Made by a program: the position numbers and the translations under genes
In this document: piece by piece, positions 32,931 to 41,345 of the stretch
Numbering within the stretch: the first letter of the stretch is position 1
Layout of the letters: each line of letters opens with the position of its first letter
NCBI GenBank assembly: GCA_050946575.1
Contig: JBMNVB010000001.1
Span: 194,318-258,317 of the forward strand
Direction of reading: 5' to 3'
Origin: JALCRY01 sp050946575
GTDB taxonomy: Bacteria; Bacillota; Clostridia; Peptostreptococcales; Anaerovoracaceae
Length of the DNA stretch: 64,000 nt
The notes under the pieces: generated by a model
The model's input: the letters and a program-made list of their open reading frames with translations, nothing else
Told to the model about the DNA's origin: nothing
The model's database searches: none

Positions 32931-34124
32931 ATGAACGGGATGCTCATGCTCAGGGAGACGCTGAAAAAATCGGATCGTCAGCCGCTGGGCAAATCACAGA
33001 AAACTCGCAGGACAATATGGAAAAGCGGCATCATATTCATCGCATTGGTGCTGCTGACTTTCTATATCATTTTTAAGGGAAGCAATGCCGAGGAACTGCT
33101 GGAGATCCTGAAGCGTTCCAATAACTGGTTCATCCTCTGCGGGCTTTTGTGCGTGGCCGTTTATCTGTGTTCCGACGCGGTGAATATACGGCGCATGCTG
33201 CGCGGGCTCGGATATAAGACGACGTTCGCGGAAGGGGTCAAATATTCCGGGACGGGATTTTTCTTCAGCATGATCACGCCCTCTTCGACGGGCGGCCAGC
33301 CGATGCAGATATTCTACATGTTTTACGATGATGTCCATATATCGCACGCGACGGTCACTCTGATGATGGATCTCATCTCGTATGAAATGATAACGATAGG
33401 ATTCGCCGTGACGGGGCTGATCGCTCAGCACGATATAGTGTTTGACGCGCCTGTCGCGACGAGGACACTGATAATAACGGGACTTGCCGTCAATGTGCTG
33501 ATGCTCCTGTTCCTGATCTCCGCTGTGTTCGCACCGATAATATCGGAGAAGATCGTGATGGGCGTCGTCGGGAAGCTGAAGAGGTTCAAGTTCGCGAAGC
33601 GGTTCGACCTTGAGAACAGGGTGCGCGAGCAGCTCAGCGAATATCAGGCGACCGGCAAGATCATAGGGCAGAATATCCCGATGCTCGTAAAGGTGCTGAT
33701 GACGACATTCGTGCAGATACTCGCTCTTTACGCCACGACGTATTTCGCGTTCAGAGCCCTCCATATCAACGGATATTCGTTCTTTACCGTCGTGACGCTC
33801 CAGGCGGTGGTTTCCGTCGGGATGTCGTTCATACCGCTGCCCGGATCGGTCGGCGCGAACGAAGGCGGATTCCTGTACGTATTCGGAGTCATCGTGCCGA
33901 GCGCATTGCTGGAGCCGGCGCTGATACTGAGCCGCGGCATCAGTTTCTACGTCATGCTCGGAGCGGCGGGACTTATCGTCGCCTACAACTATTTCCGCGG
34001 CAATCTGATCCCGGACAAGGAGGACAGGAAGGACTACTATGTGCGCAAGCACATGTACGGCAGCGCGCCGAATGAAAAACTCGACATCGATAAGGACAGC
34101 TCTCATTTGAAGCAGCTACGTTAA
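32931..34124 (+). CDS. YbhN/UPF0104 (LPG-synthase-type transmembrane) protein
   Basis: A 397-residue protein with about eight membrane helices and the family motif SSTGGQPMQIFYMF near residue 120 and PLPGSVGANEGGF near 305. It corresponds to the flippase half of MprF-type lysyl-phosphatidylglycerol synthases without the soluble aminoacyltransferase half. Such stand-alone proteins are linked to lipid or glycolipid transport. The polar C-terminal 40 residues are cytoplasmic. It is cotranscribed with the nucleotidyltransferase and closed by a terminator. Confidence 0.82.
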   Translation: MNGMLMLRETLKKSDRQPLGKSQKTRRTIWKSGIIFIALVLLTFYIIFKGSNAEELLEILKRSNNWFILCGLLCVAVYLCSDAVNIRRMLRGLGYKTTFAEGVKYSGTGFFFSMITPSSTGGQPMQIFYMFYDDVHISHATVTLMMDLISYEMITIGFAVTGLIAQHDIVFDAPVATRTLIITGLAVNVLMLLFLISAVFAPIISEKIVMGVVGKLKRFKFAKRFDLENRVREQLSEYQATGKIIGQNIPMLVKVLMTTFVQILALYATTYFAFRALHINGYSFFTVVTLQAVVSVGMSFIPLPGSVGANEGGFLYVFGVIVPSALLEPALILSRGISFYVMLGAAGLIVAYNYFRGNLIPDKEDRKDYYVRKHMYGSAPNEKLDIDKDSSHLKQLR

Positions 34125-34137
34125 GAGATCTCACATA

Positions 34138-34166
34138 CGCGGGGGCGGACGGCTCCCGCGTTTTTT
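34138..34166 (+). terminator. intrinsic terminator after YbhN-type gene
   Basis: Arms CGCGGG (34138-34143) and CCCGCG (34155-34160), 11-base loop, TTTTTT. Confidence 0.88.
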
Positions 34167-34217
34167 ATTCCCAAAAACGGGACAGCCGCGCATTGACGGA
34201 AAAATCGCTTACGGCAC

Positions 34218-34245
34218 TTGCATTTCAGCCGATTTCATATATAAT
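34218..34245 (+). promoter_or_regulatory. rpsF operon promoter
   Basis: TTGCAT (34218-34223), 16-bp spacer, TATAAT (34240-34245), 83 bp before the rpsF ATG, leaving room for an mRNA leader. Confidence 0.7.
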
Positions 34246-34283
34246 AGATAAGCGCGCTCACGCAATCCGGCGGAGCGTTTCCT

Positions 34284-34303
34284 GCATCGGGAGAGACCGA
34301 TGC
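34284..34303 (+). promoter_or_regulatory. rpsF leader hairpin, possible S6:S18 autoregulation site
   Basis: Arms GCATCGG (34284-34290) and CCGATGC (34297-34303), loop GAGAGA, followed by CGTTAG and then the AGGAGGTG of rpsF. S6:S18 heterodimers are known to bind hairpins with a CCG element in rpsF leaders of many bacteria. The position fits; the exact consensus could not be checked. Confidence 0.4.
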
Positions 34304-34328
34304 CGTTAGTCCACAGGAGGTGAAAAGC

Positions 34329-34616
34329 ATGACGAATTACGAAGTAATGTTCATCGTTGATCCGGTGCTCGATGACGAGAAGAGAAATGCCGCGATCGAA
34401 GCAGTGAAAACTATTATTTCCGATAACGGCGAACTGGGCGAGGTCGACGAATGGGGCAGAAGAAAGCTCGCGTATCCGATAAACAAGAAGGAAGACGGAT
34501 ACTATGTCGTCGCTGAATTCCGGGCTGAGCCGGAAGTTCCGAAGGAACTCGACAGAAGGCTCAAGATCATGGATCAGATCATGAGACACATCATCGTTAA
34601 CAAAGACGAGAAATAA
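34329..34616 (+). CDS. rpsF: 30S ribosomal protein S6
   Basis: A 95-residue S6 (MTNYEVMFIVDPVLDD, KLAYPINKKEDGYYVVAEF, LDRRLKIMDQIMRHIIV). It pairs with S18 in the small subunit. AGGAGGTG ends 6 bp before the ATG at 34329; the GTG in that site is not the start. First gene of rpsF-ssb-rpsR. Confidence 0.97.
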   Translation: MTNYEVMFIVDPVLDDEKRNAAIEAVKTIISDNGELGEVDEWGRRKLAYPINKKEDGYYVVAEFRAEPEVPKELDRRLKIMDQIMRHIIVNKDEK

Positions 34617-34629
34617 GGGGGGTCAGGAT

Positions 34630-35142
34630 ATGAACAGTGTACAGCTGATAGGAAGACTTACCCGTGACCCGGAGATCCGTTACACGGAGAGCGGTATGGC
34701 GATCTGCACGTTCAATCTCGCGATCGACAGGCCGCCGCGTCAGGACGGGACCAGGGAAACTGATTTCCCGAGGATCACTGTATTCGGAAGACAGGCCGAG
34801 AACTGCGCGAAGTACCTTTCGAAGGGCCGCCAGTGCGGAGTCGAAGGCAGGATCCAGACGGGAAGCTATACGAACAAAAACGGTGATAAAGTCTACACGA
34901 CGGATGTCGTGGCAAACAGGGTCGAATTCATCGGCAGCCGCAGCGAAGGCGGCTCTTACCAGGGCGGTCAGCAGGGCGGCTATCAGGGCGGCGGCTACCA
35001 GGGCGGCGGCTACCAGTCCGGCGGCGCGCAGCCTCAGGGCGGAGCTCAGCAGCCTCAGCAGACGCAGCAGTCGCAGCAGTCGGAAGGACAGTCTGCGCCG
35101 CCTGAATTCACGGAGATCCCTGACGACGAAATACCGTTCTAA
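34630..35142 (+). CDS. ssb: single-stranded DNA-binding protein
   Basis: The 170-residue SSB has the OB-fold (residues 1-105: MNSVQLIGRLTRDPEIRYTE, CTFNLAIDR, FGRQAENCAKYLSKGRQ), a Gly-Gln-Tyr-rich flexible linker made of GGYQGG-like repeats and Gln-rich repeats (about 112-155), and the acidic tip DDEIPF that recruits replication and repair partners. Located between rpsF and rpsR as in most Firmicutes. Confidence 0.97.
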   Translation: MNSVQLIGRLTRDPEIRYTESGMAICTFNLAIDRPPRQDGTRETDFPRITVFGRQAENCAKYLSKGRQCGVEGRIQTGSYTNKNGDKVYTTDVVANRVEFIGSRSEGGSYQGGQQGGYQGGGYQGGGYQSGGAQPQGGAQQPQQTQQSQQSEGQSAPPEFTEIPDDEIPF

Positions 35143-35160
35143 TGAAAGGAGATCATCGAT

Positions 35161-35391
35161 ATGGACAAGAGAAGAGGCGGATACAGAAGAAAGAAAGTCT
35201 GCCAGTTCTGTGCGGACAAAGACGCCGTGATCGATTATAAAGACGTTGATACTCTCAAAAAATATATTACGGAAAGAGGAAAGATCCTTCCGAGGAGAGT
35301 AACGGGCACGTGCGCCGTACATCAGAGAAAAGTAACGACAGCCATCAAGAGAGCAAGGACAGTAGCATTGCTGCCTTACATCCAGGACTAG
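35161..35391 (+). CDS. rpsR: 30S ribosomal protein S18
   Basis: A 76-residue S18 with CQFCADKDAVIDYKDVD (cysteine pair present, suggesting the zinc-type form), LKKYITERGKILPRRVTGTC and the basic tail typical of the family. AAAGGAGAT precedes the ATG. Last gene of the operon, followed by a terminator. Confidence 0.96.
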   Translation: MDKRRGGYRRKKVCQFCADKDAVIDYKDVDTLKKYITERGKILPRRVTGTCAVHQRKVTTAIKRARTVALLPYIQD

Positions 35392-35460
35392 TCGTGTAAA
35401 CGCGATAGGTGCGCCGCCGTCAGAAGAATCGACTTCAGGCGGAGGGGACAATGTGCGTGA

Positions 35461-35493
35461 GCAGCTGCCGGATAACCGGACGGCTGCTTTTTT
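35461..35493 (+). terminator. intrinsic terminator of rpsF-ssb-rpsR
   Basis: GCAGC-TG-CCGG (35461-35471) pairs with CCGGA-CG-GCTGC (35476-35487) with a small internal loop, then TTTTTT (35488-35493). Confidence 0.8.
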
Positions 35494-35779
35494 CTTGCCC
35501 GCCGCCGATGCCGCTCCGCATTACGTGCGCGGGACAGGGCCTTCTGCCGGGGTCGCTGAGCCGGCCGGACCCCGGTCCGCTGAGCCGGCCCGGATCCCGA
35601 TTCGCAGAGCCGGCCTGAATCCTTTTTGCCCGACCCTCTAAAATGAACTCCGGACTTGAATGAAACATCAATATTGAGCGAGATCCTGCATTGATGTATA
35701 TAATGACGCGCTGAAACAGGCATGATATCAGATTCCGTCGGGGGTCGCCGGACCGGCAAAGACAGAAATGAGCAAAACA
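35494..35779. other. gene-free GC-rich stretch before the 310-bp repeats
   Basis: I see no gene. About 35556-35620 contains three imperfect GAGCCGGCC-like repeats about 20 bp apart. A copy of GCATTGAT is at 35688-35695. Confidence 0.6.
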
Positions 35780-36573
35780 GGTGGGGTATTTTGAAATAGC
35801 GAAATTACCCCACACAAATTCCAACGTTTGTCGGGCATTGATCCGGCGAAAAACGCGATTTCCCAAAAATCCGCCCGGATTAACGCCTGCAGCCCATCAA
35901 AAAAGGTGGGGAAATTTACATATACGAAATTACCCCACCATTTTTGCTCATTCTCCAGAAAATGGAAGCTCACGAGGCCCCGGGCGCCGCCCCGATCCCG
36001 GCCGAATCAATGCAAAATCCCACGTCAAAGCCCTGTCCCGACTTCGAAATTCCGGAGCGCCCCGGCCGAAATCCAGGAATGAGCATTTTAGGTGGGGTAT
36101 TTTGAAATAGTGAAATTACCCCACCCAAATTCCAACGTTTATCGGGCATTGATCCCGCGAAAAACGCGATTTCCCAAAAATCCGCCCGGATCAACGCCTG
36201 CAGCCCATCAAAAAAGGTGGGGAAATTTACATATACGAAATTACCCCACCATTTTTGCTCATTCTCTAGAAAATGGAAGCCCGCGAGGCCCCGACCGCCG
36301 CCCCTCCACGCAGGACCAATGCAAAATCCCACGTCAAAGCTCTGTTCCGACTTCGAAATTCCGGAGCGCCCCGGCCGAAATCCAGGAATGAGCACTTTAG
36401 GTGGGGTATTTTGAAATAGTGAAATTACCCCACCCAAATTCCAACGTTTATCGGGCATTGATTCCGCGAAAAACGCGATTTCCCAAAAATCCGGCCGAAT
36501 CAATGCCTGAAACCCACCAAAAAAGGTGGGGAAATTTTCATATACGAAATTACCCCACCATTTTTGCTCATTC
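35780..36573. repeat. about 310-bp tandem repeats carrying GGTGGGG/CCCCACC palindromes
   Basis: Two and a half units start at about 35780, 36091 and 36400. Each holds two related 35-bp inverted repeats, A (35780, 36091, 36400) and B (35905, 36216, 36525). Both begin GGTGGGG and share the right half GAAATTACCCCACC; they differ in the left loop (ATTTTGAAATAG versus AATTTACATATAC). A GCATTGAT copy follows each A element and an ATCAATGC or near copy occurs in each unit. Long open frames cross the repeats on both strands, but they have no start signal or codon bias and I do not annotate them. 36574-36797 is GC-rich without a gene. Confidence 0.9.
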
Positions 36574-36797
36574 TCCAGAAAGTGGAAACTGCCGGAGCCT
36601 CGAACGCCGGCCCCGGCCCCGGTCCGTTCAGCCGGCCCGGCCCGCTCCGTGCGGCCGGTTCCGCCCCTCTCCGTGCGGCCGGTTCCGCCCCGCTCTGCTC
36701 CCCGGGCGGCCATCCTTGGCCCGCTCCGTGCGGCCGGTCCTGCCCCTTTTCTGCTCACCAGTCGGGCATACCCGGCTCATCACCCGGCCCCGCCTCA

Positions 36798-37592
36798 TCA
36801 CTCCGTCAGAAATTTTCTCCGAAGCTCCCCTGCTTCTTCCCTTCCGATCCCCGACCGTTCTTCCAGGAATTTTTCCGTTCCGCCGTATCCGTCGATCTTC
36901 CTGAAAATGTTTTCCGCGTATTCGGGCAGCACCGAATTCAGGATCGCGACCTGCCTGAGCAGTTCGGGGTCGCTGTTGACTTTCGCGACACTTGACACGA
37001 CTTTCTCGGTCTGGGGGCGGAGGCATCTGTCCGACATCTCATAGTCCTCGAGGATGATATCCCTCGGCACGCCGAGAAGTCCGAGAATAAATATCGCGCA
37101 GATGCCGGTACGGTCCTTCCCCGCCGTGCAGTGGAACAGCGTCGCGCCGTCCGCCGCGAGCAGGATATCGAAAAACTCCAGGAGAGCCCGGGCTGAAAAA
37201 TCAGAATCGAGGATCTCGTCGTACATCTCGTTCATTGCGGCGGGGACGTTCATGTTCATCTGCCTCACGCTGTCGATAAAGACCTGGGCGGCATCCGGCG
37301 CCGCCTGCTCCTCTTCATGGGAAATGCCCCGCTCGGGCACCTCGAGGATCGAAAGATGATGGTACTTCGCCCGCGGGACATTCTTGTCCGGCATCCCGCG
37401 CACCTCGTTTATTGTTCTCAGGTCCACGATGTCGCTCACGCCGAGACCGCAGAGCGCTTCGATCCCGGCCGGCGAGACGGCCGAGAGCTCGCCCGATCGT
37501 ATGAGCGCACCGCTCTTTACCTTCCTGCCTCCGGCGGCGGGCATGCCGCCGAGGTCCCTTATGTTGTATACACCTTCGATTTTAAGTTCCAT
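36798..37592 (-). CDS. tyrosine/dual-specificity phosphatase (Y_phosphatase3 type)
   Basis: A 264-residue protein with the CX5R signature HCTAGKDRTG (nucleophile Cys155, Arg161), an N-terminal NIRDLGG block and an IVDLRTINE strand, typical of the bacterial LipA/PtpB-like phosphatases that act on phosphotyrosine or phosphoinositides. No signal peptide, so probably cytoplasmic or exported by another route. Its -10 box lies 6 bp from the ATG and no ribosome binding site is visible, so the message may be leaderless. It is convergent with nothing; the 3' side faces the repeat region. Confidence 0.87.
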   Translation of the reverse strand: MELKIEGVYNIRDLGGMPAAGGRKVKSGALIRSGELSAVSPAGIEALCGLGVSDIVDLRTINEVRGMPDKNVPRAKYHHLSILEVPERGISHEEEQAAPDAAQVFIDSVRQMNMNVPAAMNEMYDEILDSDFSARALLEFFDILLAADGATLFHCTAGKDRTGICAIFILGLLGVPRDIILEDYEMSDRCLRPQTEKVVSSVAKVNSDPELLRQVAILNSVLPEYAENIFRKIDGYGGTEKFLEERSGIGREEAGELRRKFLTE

Positions 37593-37598
37593 ACGGAG

Positions 37599-37627
37599 AT
37601 TATATTTTATTCACGCTCTTGCCGCAA
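37599..37627 (-). promoter_or_regulatory. promoter abutting the phosphatase start codon
   Basis: Minus strand: TTGCGG (37627-37622), 17-bp spacer, TATAAT (37604-37599), only 6 bp before the ATG at 37592. Predicted transcription start coincides with the start codon. Confidence 0.6.
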
Positions 37628-37722
37628 TGCGTTTTACAGCGAAAATATGCATTGATACGGCGAATCAATGCGCGGCGGCGATGTACTCCTGTATATTTTC
37701 TCCTCGGTGCGCCTGAATGTGG

Positions 37723-37728
37723 TATAAT
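37723..37728 (+). promoter_or_regulatory. extended -10 of gdpP
   Basis: TGTGG-TATAAT with no clear -35, 36 bp before the ATG. The same TGTGGTATAAT string precedes the divIC-like gene (44025-44030). Confidence 0.55.
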
Positions 37729-37764
37729 AATATACCCGGTCAGAGGGGGAAGGAGGACGCTTCT

Positions 37765-39522
37765 ATGGCTGACAGGAAAGGGCGCGGAACGGTCGAAACG
37801 CTTCCGTTCCCGGCGTGCGACGTCGGAACGGACGGAAAGATCACGGCGGCGAGCAGGCGCATCAGTGATGTTTTCCTGTACGACGGCATTGACGGGCAGG
37901 ATATTTTTGCCCTGACGGGATTTGATTTCGATCAGCTCGCTGATATCGCGAGAGAAGGCGGGAGCGCTGTCGTAAGGAAAAATGACAAGAGCTTCAGCAT
38001 GAGCCCGGTGTTCACGGACGGTGAGTCGGCGGACGGCGGGATCTCGGTGAGTTTTACGGACATCACGGAATACGTGAATCTCGAGAACAGGTACGAGCGC
38101 GAGAAACTCTGCATTGCCATACTCAATATCGATAACTACGATGAACTTATCTCCAACACGGCCAGAGAGGACCGGGCGGGGCTTGAATCGGCGATCGACA
38201 AGCAGATCAGGTTCTGGGGCCAGAAGATGCAGGCGTCAGTCACGAAATCGGATCAGAACAAGTACGTGCTGATTTTCGAGCATAAGGCGTATGAGGAGCA
38301 GGCGCGTTCCAACTTCACGATCCTGGACGACGCGAGGCAGATCGAGACGGAAGCGGATTTTCCGGTGACGTTCAGCATCGGGATAGGCATCGGCGGCGAC
38401 AGTCCGGGAGAGAGCGACAGGTTCGCGAGCGACGCGCTGGCGGTCGCGCTCGGACGCGGCGGCGATCAGGTCGTAGTGAAGGAAGATAACACGATCAGCT
38501 ATTTCGGAGGAAAATCGCAGACCGTCGAAAAGGGAAATAAAGGCAAGTCGAGAATCATCGGCATTGCCATGAAGCGCCTTATTGATACAGCGTCCACTGT
38601 AGTGATCATGGGGCACAAGAGCCCGGATATGGATTCGTTCGGATCGGCGCTCGGCGTATACCGCATGGCGATCCCGATGAATAAGAACACGTATATCCTG
38701 GTGAATGAATATAACGAGGCGCTCGAGGCGCTTTACACGGCCGCGAAGCAGTCCGGAGACTATAACCTTATCAGCAGTAAGAACTTGAAAGGAATGAAGC
38801 TGGACGACATGCTGGTCATCGTTGTCGACACGCACAGGCCGAGCATGGTGGAGTGCGCGGAGCTTCTGGACAGGGCGGGAAAGGTCATTGTGATAGATCA
38901 TCACCGCAAGGCGGAGGAATCCATCGAGAATCCCTCGCTGCAGTATCAGGAGCCGTACGCTTCGTCCACTTCGGAACTGATAACGGAGATACTCGAATAC
39001 ACTATCGACAGAAAGCAGCTCACTAAACTGGAAGTGGAAGCACTGCTGGCCGGCATCATGGTGGATACGAACAGATTTTCCGTGAAGACGGGCGTGAGGA
39101 CGTTCGAGGCGGCGGCCTGGCTGAAGAGGGCCGGCGCGGACACCGGTGAAGTAAAGAAGTTCTTCCAGACGGACAAGGACACGTTCCTGAAGAGGGCCGG
39201 CGCGATCTCGAGGGCGGAGTTCGACAAGGACGGCATGGCGTTCTCGATATGCGAGGGCGAGAACGAGGACGCGCAGATAATAGATTCGCAGGCGGCAGAC
39301 GAGATGCTGACCGTTCGCGGAGTAAAGGCGAGCTTCGTCGCCGGCACGAATTCGAAGGGACAGACGGTCATCAGCGCCAGGTCTCTAGGGGAAGTGAACG
39401 TCCAGGTGATAATGGAGAAACTCGGCGGCGGAGGTCACCTGACTACAGCCGGAGCGCAGGTGGATATGACGCCGGAGGAAGCTATAGAGAAGATCAAGGA
39501 AATATTGGAGACGATGAAATGA
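37765..39522 (+). CDS. gdpP: GdpP-type cyclic-di-AMP phosphodiesterase lacking membrane helices
   Basis: GdpP degrades c-di-AMP. In these 585 residues a PAS-like segment (about 15-105) is followed by a degenerate GGDEF domain (about 110-245, GRGGDQVVV in place of GGDEF) and a DHH/DHHA1 phosphodiesterase (GHKSPDMDSFG near 283, VVDTHRPS, IDHHRK, and GGGGHLTTAGAQ near the end). The two N-terminal membrane helices found in family members are absent; AAGGAGG before the ATG at 37765 supports the short start, and the 16 codons upstream encode no helix. The stop overlaps the rplI start by three bases. Confidence 0.9.
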   Translation: MADRKGRGTVETLPFPACDVGTDGKITAASRRISDVFLYDGIDGQDIFALTGFDFDQLADIAREGGSAVVRKNDKSFSMSPVFTDGESADGGISVSFTDITEYVNLENRYEREKLCIAILNIDNYDELISNTAREDRAGLESAIDKQIRFWGQKMQASVTKSDQNKYVLIFEHKAYEEQARSNFTILDDARQIETEADFPVTFSIGIGIGGDSPGESDRFASDALAVALGRGGDQVVVKEDNTISYFGGKSQTVEKGNKGKSRIIGIAMKRLIDTASTVVIMGHKSPDMDSFGSALGVYRMAIPMNKNTYILVNEYNEALEALYTAAKQSGDYNLISSKNLKGMKLDDMLVIVVDTHRPSMVECAELLDRAGKVIVIDHHRKAEESIENPSLQYQEPYASSTSELITEILEYTIDRKQLTKLEVEALLAGIMVDTNRFSVKTGVRTFEAAAWLKRAGADTGEVKKFFQTDKDTFLKRAGAISRAEFDKDGMAFSICEGENEDAQIIDSQAADEMLTVRGVKASFVAGTNSKGQTVISARSLGEVNVQVIMEKLGGGGHLTTAGAQVDMTPEEAIEKIKEILETMK

Positions 39523-39965
39523 TAGTAATACTTACGCAGGATGTTAAAGGAACGGGCAAGGCGGGAGACGTCGTTAAGGTGAATGACGGATACGCCAGGA
39601 ATATGCTGCTCCCGAGAGGCATGGCCAAGGAAGCGACGAAAGGAAATATGAAGAGCCTCGAGAAGCAGAAAAAGGTCCTTGCCGAGAAGGAAGCCGAGAG
39701 AAAGGCGAACGCGGAGAAGCTGAGAGACAGACTCAATGAAGTCACGGTCGAGATCAGGACAAAGGGCGGAGAGAACGGCAGGCTGTTCGGATCCATAACG
39801 TCCAGGGATATCGCCGACAGTCTGAAGGAGCAGTTCGACGTGAATGTCGACAAGAAAAAGATCGTGCTCGACAGTCCCATAAAGGAGACAGGCGAGAAGA
39901 CCGTGAGCGTGAAACTCTATCCGGAGATTTCCGCAGATCTTAAAGTGAATGTCGTCGCGGAGTGA
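39519..39965 (+). CDS. rplI: 50S ribosomal protein L9
   Basis: A 148-residue L9 with the two-domain shape: N-terminal VILTQDVKGTGKAGDVVKV and NMLLPRGMA, a long charged connecting helix (about 42-75), and a C-terminal domain with GRLFGSITSRDIADSL. The ATG overlaps the gdpP stop codon. The gdpP-rplI-dnaB order is common in Firmicutes. Confidence 0.96.
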   Translation: MIVILTQDVKGTGKAGDVVKVNDGYARNMLLPRGMAKEATKGNMKSLEKQKKVLAEKEAERKANAEKLRDRLNEVTVEIRTKGGENGRLFGSITSRDIADSLKEQFDVNVDKKKIVLDSPIKETGEKTVSVKLYPEISADLKVNVVAE

Positions 39966-39978
39966 CAGGGGCAGAGTA

Positions 39979-41340
39979 ATGGAAGACTATAACGGCATTT
40001 TCGCGGAAAATTATGATTCGCAGGGGGGCCGCGTCCCGCCTAATAATGTGGAGGCGGAGCGTTCGGCCCTCGGTGCGGCAATGCTCGATAAAGGGGCTCT
40101 GTACGAGGTGCTTGAGAACTCGAGAGCCGAGGATTATTATGATGCGCGCAATAAGGAGATCTACGAGGCGATCGCCGAGCTGAGCCAGGCGGGCGTGAAC
40201 GTGGATAATGTCACTGTGTGCAACGAACTCGAAAAGCGCGGGTCACTGCAGATGGTCGGCGGCCGCACCTATGTAGCCGGCATCAGTTCGACGGATTCCG
40301 TGCCGGTGCTGTCGAATGCCGGGGAATACGCGGGGATCGTGGCGGAAAAGGCGAAACTCAGATCATTGATATCCGCGGCCGGCGATATCGTGGAGCTCGG
40401 ATATCAGAAAGGCGTGGACGCGCGCGAAGCGCTGGAGGAGGCCGAGCGTTCCATTTTCAGCATTGCTCAGAGGGCGTCGGCGAGCCGTCCGGTAGCGCTT
40501 TCAGAGGTGCTGAGACAGAATGTGAAGGATATCGAAGAGCGCGCGAGGCAGAAAGACGTCGTTACGGGAGTGCCGACGGGACTTGTCGATATCGACAGGC
40601 TCACGACCGGGTTCCAGAAATCGGACATGATCATTATCGCCGCCAGGCCGTCTATGGGAAAGACGGCGCTCGCGCTGACGATAGCGAAAAACGCCGCCCA
40701 GAAAGGGAACAAGGTCCTGATATTCAGCCTCGAGATGTCGAAAACGCAGCTGTCGCAGAGGCTCATTTCGATGGAAGCCGCCGTGGACGGCGACAGGATA
40801 AGAAAAGGGAATCTCGAGCAGCAGGAATGGGACCGCATCATGGTGGCGATCGACTCGCTCGGATCCATGCCGATAATGATAGATGAATCCGTCGGCGTCA
40901 CATTGCTGGAAATGAAGAACAAGTGCCGCAGGATGAAGATGGAGACGGGGCTCGACCTTGTCATCGTAGACTATCTGGGGCTCATGGAATACGGCGGACG
41001 CGTCGAGAGCAGGCAGCAGGAAGTCAGTATGCTGTCCCGGGGACTGAAGCAGCTCGCGAGGGAGATGGAATGCCCCGTCGTGGTATTGTCGCAGCTTTCG
41101 AGGAAGCCCGAGGAGCGCGGAAGCGATCACAGGCCCGTAATGTCGGACCTGCGCGAATCCGGTTCCATCGAACAGGACGCCGACGTCATACTCATGCTCT
41201 ACAGGGATGAGGTATATAACAAGGATACGGAGAAGCCGGGCATCTGCGAGATACATGTCGTGAAGCAGCGTAACGGCCCGACGGGCACCGTTGAAGTCAG
41301 ATGGCAGAGCAAATTCGGCAGGTTCGTGAATAAGGGGTAA
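39979..41340 (+). CDS. dnaB: replicative DNA helicase
   Basis: The hexameric helicase at the fork. The 453-residue protein has the N-terminal DnaB domain (PPNNVEAERSALGAAMLD) and the RecA-like domain with Walker A ARPSMGKTAL near 215, Walker B DLVIVDYLGLM near 320 and the C-terminal FGRF. The ATG at 39979 is preferred over an upstream start that overlaps rplI; AGGGG precedes it. Cotranscribed with rplI and the DnaD-like gene. Confidence 0.96.
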   Translation: MEDYNGIFAENYDSQGGRVPPNNVEAERSALGAAMLDKGALYEVLENSRAEDYYDARNKEIYEAIAELSQAGVNVDNVTVCNELEKRGSLQMVGGRTYVAGISSTDSVPVLSNAGEYAGIVAEKAKLRSLISAAGDIVELGYQKGVDAREALEEAERSIFSIAQRASASRPVALSEVLRQNVKDIEERARQKDVVTGVPTGLVDIDRLTTGFQKSDMIIIAARPSMGKTALALTIAKNAAQKGNKVLIFSLEMSKTQLSQRLISMEAAVDGDRIRKGNLEQQEWDRIMVAIDSLGSMPIMIDESVGVTLLEMKNKCRRMKMETGLDLVIVDYLGLMEYGGRVESRQQEVSMLSRGLKQLAREMECPVVVLSQLSRKPEERGSDHRPVMSDLRESGSIEQDADVILMLYRDEVYNKDTEKPGICEIHVVKQRNGPTGTVEVRWQSKFGRFVNKG

Positions 41341-41345
41341 GGAAT

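Noticed and set aside
35970..36758. 262-residue minus-strand frame across the 310-bp repeats
   Set aside because: Opposite-strand frames are equally open, there is no start signal, and its composition follows the repeat and flanking GC-rich DNA.
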